A stretch of DNA of 64,000 nucleotides from Massospora cicadina. Its lineage: Eukaryota > Entomophthoromycota > Entomophthoromycetes > Entomophthorales > Entomophthoraceae. Positions 1-10,726 of the stretch are shown here, piece after piece (position 1 is the first letter of the stretch; every line of letters starts with the position of its first letter). The position numbers were made by a program, and so were the translations under genes. Location: assembly GCA_022478985.1 (NCBI GenBank), contig JAKSZP010013286.1:1-64000 (forward strand). Reading direction: 5' to 3'. The notes under the pieces were generated by a model. It saw only the letters and a program-made list of their open reading frames with translations, did no database searches and was not told where the DNA came from.

Positions 1-1620
1 GGAAATGAGGATTGAGATAAAAAAGGGGTGATTGCAACTCAATGTGTGCGATAGGGATTGTGGAAATGTAGGTGTAAGTGCTTTTTTAGCCTCAAGGCGT
101 ACTTTAGGTAGGTTGGCGATGGTTTCAAGGTTGTTGCAGGTGATGTGGGTCTTTGAGCCAAGCTTTGTGACCACCGCAACTTTTTTGAACTGCAGAATTT
201 GCCACCTGATAGTATTAGAGATGTTCTTTTTTATGTTTTGAGAGCATGATGCTAGGTAGGAAAGAAGGTGGCAGGCTAGTAGCCAGTACTGCAACTGATT
301 TCGCAACGTCTTCACAGGTTGGGTGACATTTGGGGGAGGCACCTGCCTCTTCAGCTAGTTAGTGGTCATTTTTGAATTGGATGGCATCAGGGCGAGGCAC
401 ATAGTGACTCTTTAGAAATTGGGCCTCATATTCAGTATTGATGTACATTTTGAATGGAGGGGCACATCCCATTTTGATTCATTGATAAGCTCTCCCAATT
501 CATCAAACTCAACCAAATAATCCCTAGGATTTTGGATGAATTTGATTGGGCTATTTTCATATGGGTTATTGGTGACGTGTGGATGGGAGGATGGTTTATA
601 GCTACTTTAGCCCATTCTAGCTCCTGATTGGTGGGTTCAGGAGAAGAGATTAGATGAGGTAATGTTTAATTGGTTAATTCAGTGGTTGCTGTGACTACCA
701 CTTTGGGAGTAGGGAGGAAGGTTAGTGCCCCATTCAAAAAATGTAATTGGATCAGCTATAGGATCATCATGCGAAGAGTTGGATGTGGGCGCTGCAGCTC
801 ATGAGATGGAGGGGAAGCACCATTTTGAATGTTACAGTTTTAAACAGGTAGGGCAGATGGTACGCCCTCCATCCACTTGATCTCAAAAAGGATGGTCTGG
901 GGAATAGGGGATAATTGTGTGAGGGGGATTGAGAGGGCTATTTCTATTGATAATGGATGAATAGTCATGAAGGCGTGGGGGCCTCCAAGGTCGGTGGCTC
1001 CATTGAAAACCATGAATTGTATTATAGGATTGGAACCTTATTCTGATAACCTAGCGATAAGTTCATTAATTAAAATTTTGGGTGGTAGGTGGATAGGGAG
1101 GCCTGTAAACTGAACCACAAGAGTGGTATCAGTGGGCAACCAGGTACAAGTAGTTGGGAAAGGGGGTGCCCTGGAACACCAGGGGATGGTAGCTGCCACT
1201 GCAGCATCAGATTCACTTGAGAAGCTGAGATCAAAATACCCCTTGAAGTGGCGGAAGTTAATGTAGCCTGCAGGTTGCATAACATCCTGGGCTAATTCAG
1301 TAATGGCTTTATCTGAATAGGGGAACAACTTACCATATTCAACCCATAGGCCCAATTGCATGATGGTCTGGGGGAGTACAATGGGGAAACATGGCGTCGC
1401 CTGGGTTTTGTCAAGATGTAAGGCTAAGTCCTTAGGCGGGCCATAGCATGCTGAAGAATTTGGAGGGCTATCCAATCCATCCAAAGCACATTTTGGCAAT
1501 GGCCATAAAACATTAGGAGGTGGCACACCACTGCCCCGTGTGGGGGCAGCTGGCGTCAAACGCATTGACATAGGTAACTTGAATAGGGCAACAACAAGTG
1601 GAGCTGTTCTTACTATATTT
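1..1620 (-). mobile_element. ORF1-only LINE-like element O1, 3' end outside window
   Basis: The stretch matches, in order and orientation, the complete ORF1-only elements at 30990-32905 and 59533-61482. These carry an N-terminal proline-rich segment, an RRM-like block and a C-terminal segment, with no endonuclease or RT. The left edge of the window cuts off the 3' tail. Its C-terminal part resembles the start of the decayed copy at about 19.8 kb. The 5' limit near 1620 is approximate; I found no target-site duplication because one flank is missing. Many stops interrupt it, so it is an old copy. Calling it non-autonomous rests on comparison with the TSD-bounded copies. Confidence 0.6.
1038..1571 (-). 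pseudogene. ORF1 N-terminal and RRM-like region of O1
   Basis: This is a 177-residue open stretch. The first ~60 residues are proline-rich and start MSMRLTPAAP; the equivalent ORFs in the sister copies start MSTDPP. Then comes a block of RRM-like character: KGYFDLSFSSESDAAVAAT, which parallels KGYFDIGFATNEDAATAAA of the 32.2 kb copy, followed by DTTLVVQFTGLPIHLPPK. In LINE ORF1 proteins such RRM-like folds bind element RNA in the ribonucleoprotein. The zinc-knuckle region further downstream is broken by stops. Family assignment comes from paralogue comparison inside this window, not from a database match. Confidence 0.6.
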
Positions 1621-1814
1621 CAAACCATGATTTGACCATAAGTGAACAATTTGAGAGAGAGCCTCATGTAATGAACAATATTGCTTTATTCTCTTTTTTA
1701 TACCACACTTGGACTTTTTACAATTAGAATTTTTTTAAAAATTAAAATATGTGACAACAGTGTCATAACTAAAATTATTATTTAATTTATAATATATTGA
1801 TTAAATATAATTTT

Positions 1815-2085
1815 ATTTTTTTATTTGAGGTGAGTCAGCCTCAGGACAGTTTTACCATACTGCTTTGAGTTTGGAAAGTAAAAGTATAGGAATGGAGGAC
1901 AAAACCCAAGTACTGGATAATTTTTCCTGCGCATGATCTGATAAGCCAGGACTAAATATCTAACTTCACCTATTTGCTTGAATGGTGATGAGTAGTTGAC
2001 TGGACCTAATTGTCAGGTAGTTCAATAGGGAAAATAATAATATTATCTTATGCCTAATTTAATATGAGGCTTTTATTTCCCATAA
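1815..2085 (-). mobile_element. decayed SINE-like repeat
   Basis: The plus-strand left end (poly-T, then TTTGAGGTGAGTCAGCCTCAG) resembles the left end of the SINE at 30298. The middle also matches it: GGACAAAACCCA and TGCGCATGATCTGATAAGCCA correspond to GGATAAAACCCA and TGCGCAGCATATGATAGGCCA. I could not recognise the tRNA-like head seen in the 30.3 kb copy, so this copy is 5'-truncated or too diverged. The boundaries are approximate. Confidence 0.4.
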
Positions 2086-2273
2086 GCATCACTTTTGTTT
2101 ACAGGTGATTAAATTGATTTAACCAATCCACTTGTCTTAATTGTGCCATCCAATCAGGGGATTGCAAAGCGACTATATCCTCTAAACTCACACCTATGCA
2201 GCAGCGATGAAGGGGAACAGCATGGGCTGAAGGCCCAGCTGCTCAACTTTAACTGTAGTGAAAAAGGGACCAT

Positions 2274-2746
2274 ATGTTCCAAACAGCGATTATCTCAAGA
2301 TGGTCCAAGATTTTCACTGAACTAGCAACATTAGCCAAGCATTTCCCAAGTCCTCACGTTACTTTGGTGTGCACATTAACTTTGGCGTTGAAGAACCTCT
2401 ATGATATGAAGAAGTTTGTTAGGCTATCCCAGGACGCTTCCCAGAAGCTTTTTAGATTGACTAAAAACTCATGATGGGAACCTTAGACCTTGGCTTTGAT
2501 AATGCTGAGGCTGCAAACGCTGCCATAGCTGCACCATTTATAGTCACCTACACTAAGCTGAGAGTAGGCAAGGAGCCTGAGCAAATTAAAGCCAATACCT
2601 CAATCACACGCACCAATTTTGGGATGATGAAAATTTATTTGTGGTGCTAGAAGAACTTCAAACCACTTAGAAGAGAGACTATCTTGAGGCAGCGCTAACA
2701 AGTATCCCAAGTGCATACAGAGAGCTAGTAATTTTAAGAATGGAAA
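2274..2746 (+). pseudogene. LINE-A ORF1, first segment
   Basis: The reading frame carries LDLGFDNAEAANAAIAA, which aligns with LDLGFENKETADKAAAV in LINE-B ORF1 (from 22511). This marks the RRM-like RNA-binding block of LINE ORF1. Upstream, the frame starting MFQTAII corresponds to the ORF1 N-terminal region, and a further frame opens at 2143. Several stops (for example after RLTKNS at about 2474) break it. The remnant stops exactly at the 5' boundary of the LTR element that starts at 2747 and resumes at 5054. Confidence 0.55.
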
Positions 2747-3757
2747 TGTTGTGATTTTAACCATATGGAATCCTTCAATAATTTATCAATATTTAGAATG
2801 ATATAGCCAATCCTGGCGGAATGGTTTATTGACTGAATTTTGTGTAATTTAATGTGATTGATGGTTAGTTGCTCCCCAGTTTGGGTTGAGACAAAATTTA
2901 GTATTCCACTGAGGCTGGTATTTTTGGTTCAAGTATGGCCAATTGGTGGCCCCAAATTAGTAGAAGGATCACTGGCGACTAATAGCTGAGGATGATCCAA
3001 ACCATCAGCAGAATTAGTGGTTGATGCCAACGGCCATTCGTGGTCTGTTGTAGGATTTCTGGTGGAAAGCCGATGTATTCACTTACCCATGAATTTGCTG
3101 TCTGAACTAATGTTGGTGGGAACGACAAATATGAGTTCAAGGCAGCTGATGTTGTTTCCGGTGCCTCATTTATTATTATGATAAGAGGTGAATAGATGTC
3201 AGCAAGATGCTGAGATATTCTGAGTCAAAGTGAGCAACCAAATTAGTTTCTGGCGCATTTATATCAATTCAAAGGTCAAATCCAAATTTGACATTTAATT
3301 AGATTGTTTATTTATATGGCTCACTGGAAACTTAAGGCCGAGGATGAGCTAAAAAGATTTGGACATCAGGAAGGATGGAGCGAGAGGGTCGATGCCAGGG
3401 AAGAGAATAGTTTAAATAGAGAAGAAGAAGAAGAAAAGAAGTGGTTGGCTGGAAGAACCAGCAGAAGAGCTGATAGGTCGGCAATGGGCATAGTAGCCCT
3501 TTTGTAAAATAGTATAGATACCTGGTGCTTCCTTCTCAATAAATATCTCCCTTTTCCCATTCTTATTATAATTCAAGTTTATATTTATTTTGTTGTTTAA
3601 TGAATGAGTATAGGGGATCCCCGAAATGGTGTGGGTGACATGCCAAGGGGTTAGCTGGCGCTGCTAGCCATGACGCCTAAGGCAAATGGCAAGGGCTGAC
3701 CAGTCTCCATACTGGTTAGCCTGCCAACTAGCAGAGCCCAAAGTCGATTTTCTGACA
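2747..3757 (+). repeat. 5' LTR of the TRIM-like element
   Basis: It begins TGTTGTGATTTTAACC and ends TTTTCTGACA. It aligns along its length with 3951-5053. An AATAAA at 3539-3544, after the purine-rich GAAGAAGAAGAAGAAAAGAAG tract, may be the polyadenylation signal that marks the R region; the partner LTR has AATAAA at 4833-4838. Short open frames inside, such as the Glu-rich one at 3304-3507, are LTR sequence and not genes. Confidence 0.8.
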
Positions 3758-3758
3758 T

Positions 3759-3777
3759 TGGTGCTCACTACAGGGGG
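3759..3777 (+). other. primer-binding site of the TRIM-like element
   Basis: One base after the 5' LTR the sequence reads TGGTGCTCACTACAGGGGG. It starts with TGG, the complement of a tRNA CCA end. The predicted primer tRNA 3' end would read ...GTAGTGAGCACCA. The same 15-base core occurs next to the 5' LTR of gypsy-1 (12586-12604) and, with changes, of gypsy-2 (52958-52968), which supports its role. Confidence 0.75.
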
Positions 3778-3938
3778 ACTCTGCTGGTTGGTGCTGAAGT
3801 AGCTAAAAGGTGGTGAAGAGGAGGCAGTGATGCACCACTGTGGTTTGGTTCTGACAATTGTTGGTGGTGGGGAGTGGCAAGCCCTGGATGCCTGCCTCAC
3901 ACGCTGAGTTTGGAATTAGGAGGATTACCATCTGGTTA

Positions 3939-3950
3939 AGTGGGGGGAAA
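3939..3950 (+). other. polypurine tract of the TRIM-like element
   Basis: AGTGGGGGGAAA lies directly before the 3' LTR. It is the expected plus-strand priming site. On the minus strand gypsy-2 has nearly the same tract (AAGTGGGGGAAA) next to its 3' LTR. Confidence 0.7.
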
Positions 3951-5053
3951 TGTCATGATTTTAAACAGATGGAATCCTCCAATGATTTATTGATATTTGG
4001 AATGATATAGCCAATCCCAGAGGAATGGTGTATTGACTGAATTTCGTGTAATTTAATGTGATTGATGGTTAGTTGCTCCCCAGTTTGGGTTGAGAAAAAT
4101 TTAGTATTCCACTGAGGCTGGCATTTTGGTTCAAGTATGGCCAATTGGTGGCCCCAAATTAGTAGAAGGATCACTGGTGACTAATAGCTGAGGATGATCC
4201 AAACCATTAGCAGAATTAGTGGTTGATGCCAACGGCCATTCGTGGTCTGTTGTAGGATTTCTGGTGGAAAGCCGATGTATTCGACTACCCATGAATTTGC
4301 TGTCTGATCTAATGTTGGTGGGAACGACAAATATGAGTTCAAGGCAGCTGAAGTTGTTTCTGGTGCCTCATTTATTATTATGATAAGAGAAGAATAGATG
4401 TTGGTGATATGCCTAGATATGCCAAGGTAAAGCGAGCAACCAAAGCTGATTTTGGTGCCTCATTTGTTATTAAGATAAGACAAAAATAGATGTCAGTGAG
4501 ATGCTGAGAATTTCCAAGTCAAAGTGAGCGACTGAAATAGTTTCTGGTACATGAATATCAATTCAAAAGGCAAATACAAATTCATAAACTTAATTAGATT
4601 ATTTAGTTATATGGCTCACTGGCGACTTAAGGCTGAGGATGAGCCAGAACTAATTCAGACATCAGGAAGGATGGAGTGAGAGGGTTGACGCCAGGGAAGA
4701 GAATAATGTAAATAGAGAAGAATAAATAGAAAAGAAGTGGTTGGCTGGAAGAACCAGTGGAATAGCTGATAGGTCAGCGATGGGCACAGTAGCCCTTTTG
4801 TAAAATAGTATAAAACTTGGCGCTTCCTTCTAAATAAATATCTTCCTTTGCTCATTCTTATTATGATTTAAGTTTATATTTATTTGGTTGTTTAAGTAAT
4901 GAGTGTAGGGGATCCCCAAATTGGCGTGGGTGACATGCCAAGGGGTTATCCAGCGCTGCTAGCCCCAACGCCTAAGGCAAAATGTCAAGGACTGACCAGT
5001 CTTCATACTGGTTACCCTGCCAACTAGCAGAGCCCAAAGTCAATTTTCCGACA
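3951..5053 (+). repeat. 3' LTR of the TRIM-like element, with internal duplication
   Basis: It begins TGTCATGATTTTAAAC and ends TTTTCCGACA. It is about 92 bp longer than the 5' LTR because a ~100-bp unit around 4365-4505 is tandemly duplicated: GGTGCCTCATTT followed by ATTA and GATAAGA occurs twice, against once in the 5' LTR near 3160. The duplication therefore arose after integration. Confidence 0.75.
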
Positions 5054-5248
5054 GGAGAAAAATAGCCTTTTGGCCCACCTGGCCAAAGACAATGCTGTAG
5101 CAATGATACGCCCAGGCATGGGCGCTGAGAGTTACATCAACAAATCCCACACAAAATTTACATTTTAGACCAAAGAAAGCCAGTCTCGCCCTTTCTCAGT
5201 CCACCCAGAAAGATCCCACACATATTAATGAGCTGCAAAAAAGTAGGG
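5054..5248 (+). pseudogene. LINE-A ORF1, second segment
   Basis: This 195-bp island lies between the TRIM-like element and gypsy-1. It reads as a continuation of the ORF1 frame (NSLLAHLAKDNAVAMIRPGM, then ESYINKSHTKFTF), followed by stops. Its position between two insertions with their own duplications, and the resumption of ORF1-like sequence at 13221, make it the middle piece of LINE-A ORF1. Sequence similarity alone would not prove the assignment. Confidence 0.45.
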
Positions 5249-5804
5249 TGTTATAATTTTGGGCAGTATTGCTAGGATCCGCCGGGATATTCACACAGGT
5301 TGATCCCTCTGAACAACGGACAGATGATGTGAAGATTGTCAGTCCTTCAGATGCACCTGAAGATATTTTGAAAATAGGATCAATTACCCCACCCAATTAT
5401 TTTTATTTTATAAATGCAGCTACGTTTTTCTGTCCTGCTCGCCTTACAATAAAAAAACCATCTCTCTCAATCGCCCATTTTGCTTATATACATCAGCTTC
5501 AGAAGATACTATTTCTCATTGCTTGGGTTATTCTATTCCGCCGGTTTTCCTCAAATTAGACTTGTTATTCTTAATCCTCTTTCACCCTAGTTGTAGGAGA
5601 TTTACTTTGTATTCATTGAATATCAACATTGCCTTATCGCCTTATATAGAGGCGATCCAATAAACTCATTATATCCAATAAGACTCATTATATCTCAATA
5701 TCGCCTCATCTCAAGGCAATCAAATATTTGTAACTGATACTGTGTTCAGCAGTTTCCTCCTGGCTGTCCCAAGATTAATATCCAGTCATATCAAAATTGT
5801 GACA
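5249..5804 (-). repeat. 3' LTR of gypsy-1
   Basis: This 556-bp copy lacks the 47-bp insertion found in the other LTR and so preserves the empty site TCCAATAAGACTC at 5674-5686. Next to it, 5805-5820 reads on the minus strand as GTCAAGGAGAGGGTAA, the polypurine tract. The open frame at 5269-5559 is LTR sequence, repeated as a shadow in the other LTR. Confidence 0.9.
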
Positions 5805-6199
5805 TTACCCTCTCCTTGACTGGACGATAAGATCATATTGTTTGTAAGGTCTGAGGAACTTTGCATGTACTTGGTTAATGATCCGACCACTTGTAGGATC
5901 CTTAATAGTATATGCATTGACTCCAGTCTTCTCTATTACTTCAAATGGGCTGATCCAGATACTAGCCAGCTTATGCTTCCACCCAAATCCATGTTGATCG
6001 TGAAAGAGAACCATATCGCCTCCCTTAATGGAACCAACCCACTACGGTGTACCTGATCAGCGGCCTGATTCCTAATCTTCTTAGCCAAGCTGAAGGAATA
6101 TGTTTTGGTTTGTAGCTTGATCAGAATGTTCGCGAGATTAGTCAAATAGCAATGGGGTTCTAGTCCACCAGTGTCTTCTACACATGCATAAAGCAGCAC
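5805..6199 (-). pseudogene. gypsy-1 integrase C-terminal region
   Basis: The frame at 5805-6014 (MVLFHDQHGFGWKHKLASIW, then SPFEVIEKTGVNAYTI and NQVHAKFLRPYKQ) has the layout of the integrase C-terminal domain: a short beta-barrel-like region, the P[FY]xV motif and a closing basic LRPY segment. This domain helps bind DNA during insertion. The frame upstream to 6199 is shifted. The element ends immediately afterwards at the polypurine tract. Confidence 0.7.
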
Positions 6200-6364
6200 T
6201 GGAAGAGCCAGGTGTCAGCCATATAGTAATTGGAAGGGGCTCTTCCCCATGGCGGAATGGTAACTAATGTTATAAGTGAACACAGCAGTGGAAAGAAGAG
6301 AGCTCCAATCAGAAGGGTGATCCGTTACTAATTTTTGGAGTATGTTCACCAGAGTTCCATTCAC

Positions 6365-7420
6365 TCATTTGAAAATTCCATTGGACTCAGGGTGGTATGG
6401 GGTCATCAAAACTCCGCGGATTCCCATAAGCTTGTTCAGCTTGGGAAGGATGTGCGAGGTGAAGTTGGTGTCATTATCAGTGAGAATAAACTGAGGGCAA
6501 CCATGCCGCTGAATAATGCATTCCAACACAAATTTAGCCACTGTCACTGCCCCCAGATCTCATATCGCCCTTACTTTAACCCATCAGGTCAAGAGTTCGA
6601 TAGCCACTAGAATGTACTTACAATGGTTAGCTCCTGTTGGCAAGGGGCCAACGACATTAAGTGAGACTGTATTCCAAGCAAAATGTGGTTTCACTAACCA
6701 ATATGACATCATATGGTGGAACAGTTTCTCCACTTGGCACTGATGGCAACAGGAAATAGTTTCAAGCACATCAAAACTCATACTTTCCCAATAGTATTGT
6801 GGGCATAACAACTCCATAGTCTTATGCATGCCACCATGCCCGACTGCCCTGTGGGCGCTCATAACAATTTCTGGCCATGCGGAGGGCCATGGGAAATTCA
6901 CTGTAGTATCGCCAATTTGCTTGTACAGTTCTCCATTCCATTGGAAGGTATTCATGCACAATTTGTTTAATACTTTGATTACTTGGGGCAGTTCATCATC
7001 ATATTTTCTGCTGAGAATTTTATCATATATCACATCGCTAAAGTCTGCTGTCACTACAATAGTCAGTAACCAAGATTGACACATTCTGATGCTTTGCTCC
7101 TGTCCAATGGAGAATCTTAAAATTGTAAGCCTGTAACTTGCAAGCCCATCGAGCCAACATCCTTCTGGTTCTTTGAGATTTTGCAACCAGCGTAATGACG
7201 CATGATCAGTTGTGACTTTAAACTTTACCCCATGCAGATAGACTCTGAATTGTTTATATGCGTAGATTACTGCTAAGCACTCTAGCTTGGTCACAGTATA
7301 TTTACACTCATGACAGTTTTGACTACGGCTACAGAAAGCAACAAGATGTTCTTCTCCCTCATCATCTTTTCTGAAACAGTACTGCCCCAAAAGCAGAAAA
7401 GGATGCATCCATCTGAACAA
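6365..7420 (-). pseudogene. gypsy-1 RNase H and integrase core
   Basis: The frame 6584-7420 (278 residues) holds the RNase H-like part with TTDHASLRWLQNLKEPEG, then an integrase HHCC zinc-binding region (HGGMH ... CCHQC), then the start of the core (VVGPLPTGANHCKYILVAIE). The frame 6365-6547 continues the core with [10 protein letters not shown] and PYHPESNG. The catalytic DDE triad is damaged. The first Asp (usually D-V-V-G-P-L-P) is Asn in SLNVVGPLP. The Glu after SNG is Lys, followed directly by a stop. Only the second Asp remains. Integrase cannot be functional. Confidence 0.85.
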
Positions 7421-7533
7421 TAAACTCCCAGTCGAAGTTTGATATTAAAAAACTGGTGCACTGCTCAACGCTGTACGGAGTGCATCAAAAGTGGATTGAT
7501 GATGTTCTGTCCACTCAAACACAGTGTCCTTTT

Positions 7534-8225
7534 TTAACAACTCGAATACGGGCCCCCAATACAGCTAAAATTAGGGATAAAGCGTCGGTAGTAACTGACC
7601 ATCCCCAGAAATACCTGTATGTCACGCTTACTATTGGGTGTAGCCATTTTGCTAATGGCCTCCACCTTAGCCATTTGTGGCTGCAGCCCAGTTATGTCTA
7701 CCACAAAACCCATGTATTCTATCTGATCTTTGAAAAAGTTACACTTTTGAGGTTTAATTTTTATGTTCGCCTCAGCCAGCCGTCGGAATACTGCTTCAAG
7801 GTGGTCTAGGTGCTCCAAAAAGGTTCTAGAGAAAACGTTAATAATATCATCAAGATATACTAGGACAAATGACAGTTTCAGATCGCCAAGAATAGTGTCC
7901 ATGGCCCGCTGAAAAGTAGCAGGAGTGTTACACAGTCCTTGAGGCATCCATGTCAGTTGAAAAAGGCCCTTAGAGGTGCTCACAGTGCATTTTTCCTGTT
8001 CCACCAAGGATAACTCGATTTTCCAGTAGCCTAATATTAAGTCCATTGCAGAAAAATAGTGAGAACCCCTAATTGGTCCAGAGCATTGTTGATCCTTAGC
8101 AAGGGGCGCAAATCCTTTTTGTAATACTGTTGAGCTTCCAATAGTCTATTACTACCCAGTTGGTGCCATCCTTTTTTTACAATTAGAACAGGCAAAGCCC
8201 ACGGGATCTTGGATGGCTCAAGCAT
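7534..8225 (-). pseudogene. gypsy-1 reverse transcriptase
   Basis: The frame 7534-8046 carries MPQGLCNTPATFQRAMD, then LVYLDDI, the RT active site (codons at 7846-7857), then KCNFFKDQIEYMGFVV and SKRDIQVFLGMVSYYRRFIP, typical Ty3/gypsy palm and thumb motifs. The frame 8037-8225 supplies the finger segment (PWALPVLIVKK ... QQYYKKDLRPLLRINNALDQL) in another frame, so a frameshift near 8040 splits the enzyme. The YLDD catalytic pair is intact. RT copies element RNA into cDNA within the particle. Confidence 0.88.
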
Positions 8226-9045
8226 CCCTTGTTATAATAACTTATCAATTCTTTCAGTAACCACATCTTCTGCTGCCTGAGAGCAGCAGATCGGTCAAGA
8301 CCTTATTGGAGGATGATCCCCGGTGTCCAATCAATGGACCACCCCCCGAGCACACCCTAAATTGTGATCATCAACAGCAAAAAAAACCTTGTATTTCTGA
8401 CATAAAGCCATTACTTGATCTTTTTTGTTCATCCATTAATCCTGTTAAATTACTCTGCGGGACCACCATTAGTACATCAACTGATGGTTTGAGTGGTAGT
8501 CCAAATTCATCCAATGATCAGAAAATCATGAACCTGATGGACCTCATCTATGAGAATCAGATGTAGATATGCTATAGTTTTGGCGGCAGATTTGCATTGG
8601 TTCACTCTGCAGGTTTGCTAACAAAACCTTTATCTCCCCATGTCCTGAGAGTATAATTACTTGAGCCACATGCGGCTAAAACCATGTTTGATGATAGAGC
8701 CCAATAACTTCCCCATATAACCCACTTGGCACTTCTACCTATAACTCAGTATTCACTAAGACTTGATGGCCAGAAAGGATGGATATGGGCCCTGCTGCTC
8801 GAAGAGGTATCCTTGATATTTATAAATCTGCTGAGGAAGGGCCCAAGTTTTGCACTTCAGTCGATGGTAGCAAACAGGCCATACCCCATCACTGTAGGCG
8901 TGGTTGATATGACTTGTATGCACTGGATCCTTTGGTACTCCCCTAGTAGTAAAGTATATTGGAATCCTCTGACCCAATATGTCAAGGGTCTCCTCCATCA
9001 TATCAATGATAGCCCTGAAATGACGTAGAAAAGTGGTCCCAATTA

Positions 9046-9495
9046 TTATGTCATAGTTTCATTTGGTAACACAATTGCTGGAGCCACAACAACAATGGAC
9101 TCAAAGCACAGAGGCAGCGCATTATAAGCTCCCTCAGAGACAGTACTTACAGCTCCAGCAGTTTCATAAACCATGAGATGATCTACATCAGGTTTCAACG
9201 TCAATTTTTGCATTAACTTAGTGGAAACTATGTTGACAGGAGCACCAGTGTCTATTATAGCGCAAACTCTATTTTTCACTACTAAAATATCACAGTATAT
9301 ACACTCAGAATACAAAGAATATTGACTGTTTAATATGTGAACATTTATGGGCTCTCTTTTCCCAAGAAAATTCATTATCCCTCTCCGACCTAGGGGTATT
9401 GTAAGTCTTGGGGAACATCCTTTGGCTCTTGATTGGGTCAACTTCCCATTCCAAAATAAAAAGACACCGAAGAGGATGGCAGTACCTCTCATCAC
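9046..9495 (-). pseudogene. gypsy-1 aspartic protease
   Basis: In the 149-residue frame the motif CAIIDTGAPVNIVSTKLMQK is the D-T-G-A active site of retrotransposon pepsin-like proteases, which work as dimers to process Gag-Pol. YSLYSECIYCDILVVKNRV precedes it and parallels the same region of gypsy-2 (YSECTYANIAVNKVHV). Downstream, between about 8300 and 9045, only broken frames link protease and RT, for example the minus frame 8756-9001. Confidence 0.75.
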
Positions 9496-9539
9496 TCAGG
9501 GCGATCTCGCTCAAATAGTAGATGAGTGATGGGTAACAG

Positions 9540-10720
9540 CTCATCTGCTTCAAATCCCACCCCCAATACTCACACTTACCTCAGCAGAACTGTTGTGGGG
9601 AATTAATGAAATATGTGCTGAGATTACCAAATTGAATTGGTCAGATCTAATTCAGCTGGAAATCTGGCTGATGCCTAAAATTTGAATGGCTGTAAAAGCA
9701 TGAAGAATGAGATATTGGCAGGATCTCCAAATGGTTCCAATTCAATCACTAAACCAGTTGAATATATATTGTGTGCCATCAATGAGGGTTTGAAGCCCTC
9801 AGATAGTAATTCAGGCATTGTGCCCGATGTGCTGCTGTTGACTGAACGAATGGTTAAATGACTGAGCACAGGCGGGTTGGCCATCCCAAACCTGTTCCCA
9901 TCCTAATGAATCTGTACCTATATGGGATGGACTTGGGGATTCCTGTCGCTCATTGGGCCAAATGCCATCATGCTAACCATCAGAAATGTAGTTGAGCCCT
10001 GGTTCAGATGTTTGAGGTCGAACTGACAGAGACTTGGCCCACCGCCAAATTTTGTGATGTCAGTTTTTTAAAGAATAAACCTACCCATTCCCAAACAATT
10101 CGCTGGTTAGGTCAAATTTGTGGGTCCTGACCCCATCCTGTCACTACCCAATTGACCACTATTTAATCAGTTGCATGGCACTGAGAAAATTGTTGGTCAA
10201 TTTTCTTACTTTCCTTTCCAAATAAATTTTTGCCAATAAAATCAAATTTTTTTTTATTTTTTGTTCTGACTGCATCCCAGATGGCATTTCTCTGGTGGTC
10301 TATCATATCGCACTCTGGTTGGACTTTACCAATTCTTTTGGTCACCATGGCTCCCTCTATCACTGATTGGGCCCAGCAAGTCTGACACTTTTAGTTTTAA
10401 ACCCCACTCCTATGAACTTCTGACAAGAATACATGGGGATCTTATGGCCCTATGTCCAACAATGGTAAGAAAGAATCCATCTCCCTATCACCCCCGATAA
10501 GTTGGCCGCTCAAGCCAAGAATCTCATCAAAACTATCCCAGTAACCCCACTTCATGCTGTTAAAAACACTGAGTTGGGAATGGGTTCAGTGTGGTTTGTC
10601 ATTGGAATACTCCTTACCCTGTTGTTGCACCACCACTTTGTTATCACATTTCCCAGCTCCATATCAAGTCATACAGTCAGCAATGCCTCTGGCATTCTGG
10701 CTTGCTTTTTGGGTGTTCAC
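9540..10720 (-). other. gypsy-1 segment absent from gypsy-2
   Basis: In gypsy-2 the KPYAKQ... block lies about 40 residues before the protease region. In gypsy-1 the matching block (KPYACQMLDQ ... VNIALPVDTI, 10727-10927) lies about 1.2 kb before it. The intervening sequence has short minus frames (10163-10363, 9675-9884) that I do not recognise, and no clear repeat boundary. It is either an insertion into gypsy-1, an extra coding segment of this lineage, or a deletion from gypsy-2. Confidence 0.4.
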
Positions 10721-10726
10721 GCATCC

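Larger units (their letters stand above)
2747..5053 (+). mobile_element. TRIM-like non-autonomous LTR retrotransposon
   Basis: Two direct repeats of about 1.0-1.1 kb, both TGT...ACA, flank only 193 bp of internal sequence that carries little more than a primer-binding site and a polypurine tract. Flanking 5-mers GGAAA (left) and GGAGA (right) are a plausible mutated target-site duplication. No gag or pol is present, so the element must have used proteins from another element. Its PBS equals that of gypsy-1, and its PPT context (AAGTGGGGGGAAA/TGT) nearly equals that of gypsy-2. LTRs this long around so short an internal region are unusual for TRIMs, which normally have short LTRs. Many LTR-LTR differences imply age. 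Confidence 0.8.

Noticed and set aside
3304..3507. Glu/Lys-rich 67-residue frame
   Set aside because: It lies in an LTR; the acidic/basic run comes from a GAAGAA repeat and is not kept in the partner LTR.
5269..5559. 96-residue plus frame, with a counterpart at 12626-12931
   Set aside because: Both lie entirely within the gypsy-1 LTRs, and the protein similarity reflects LTR identity.
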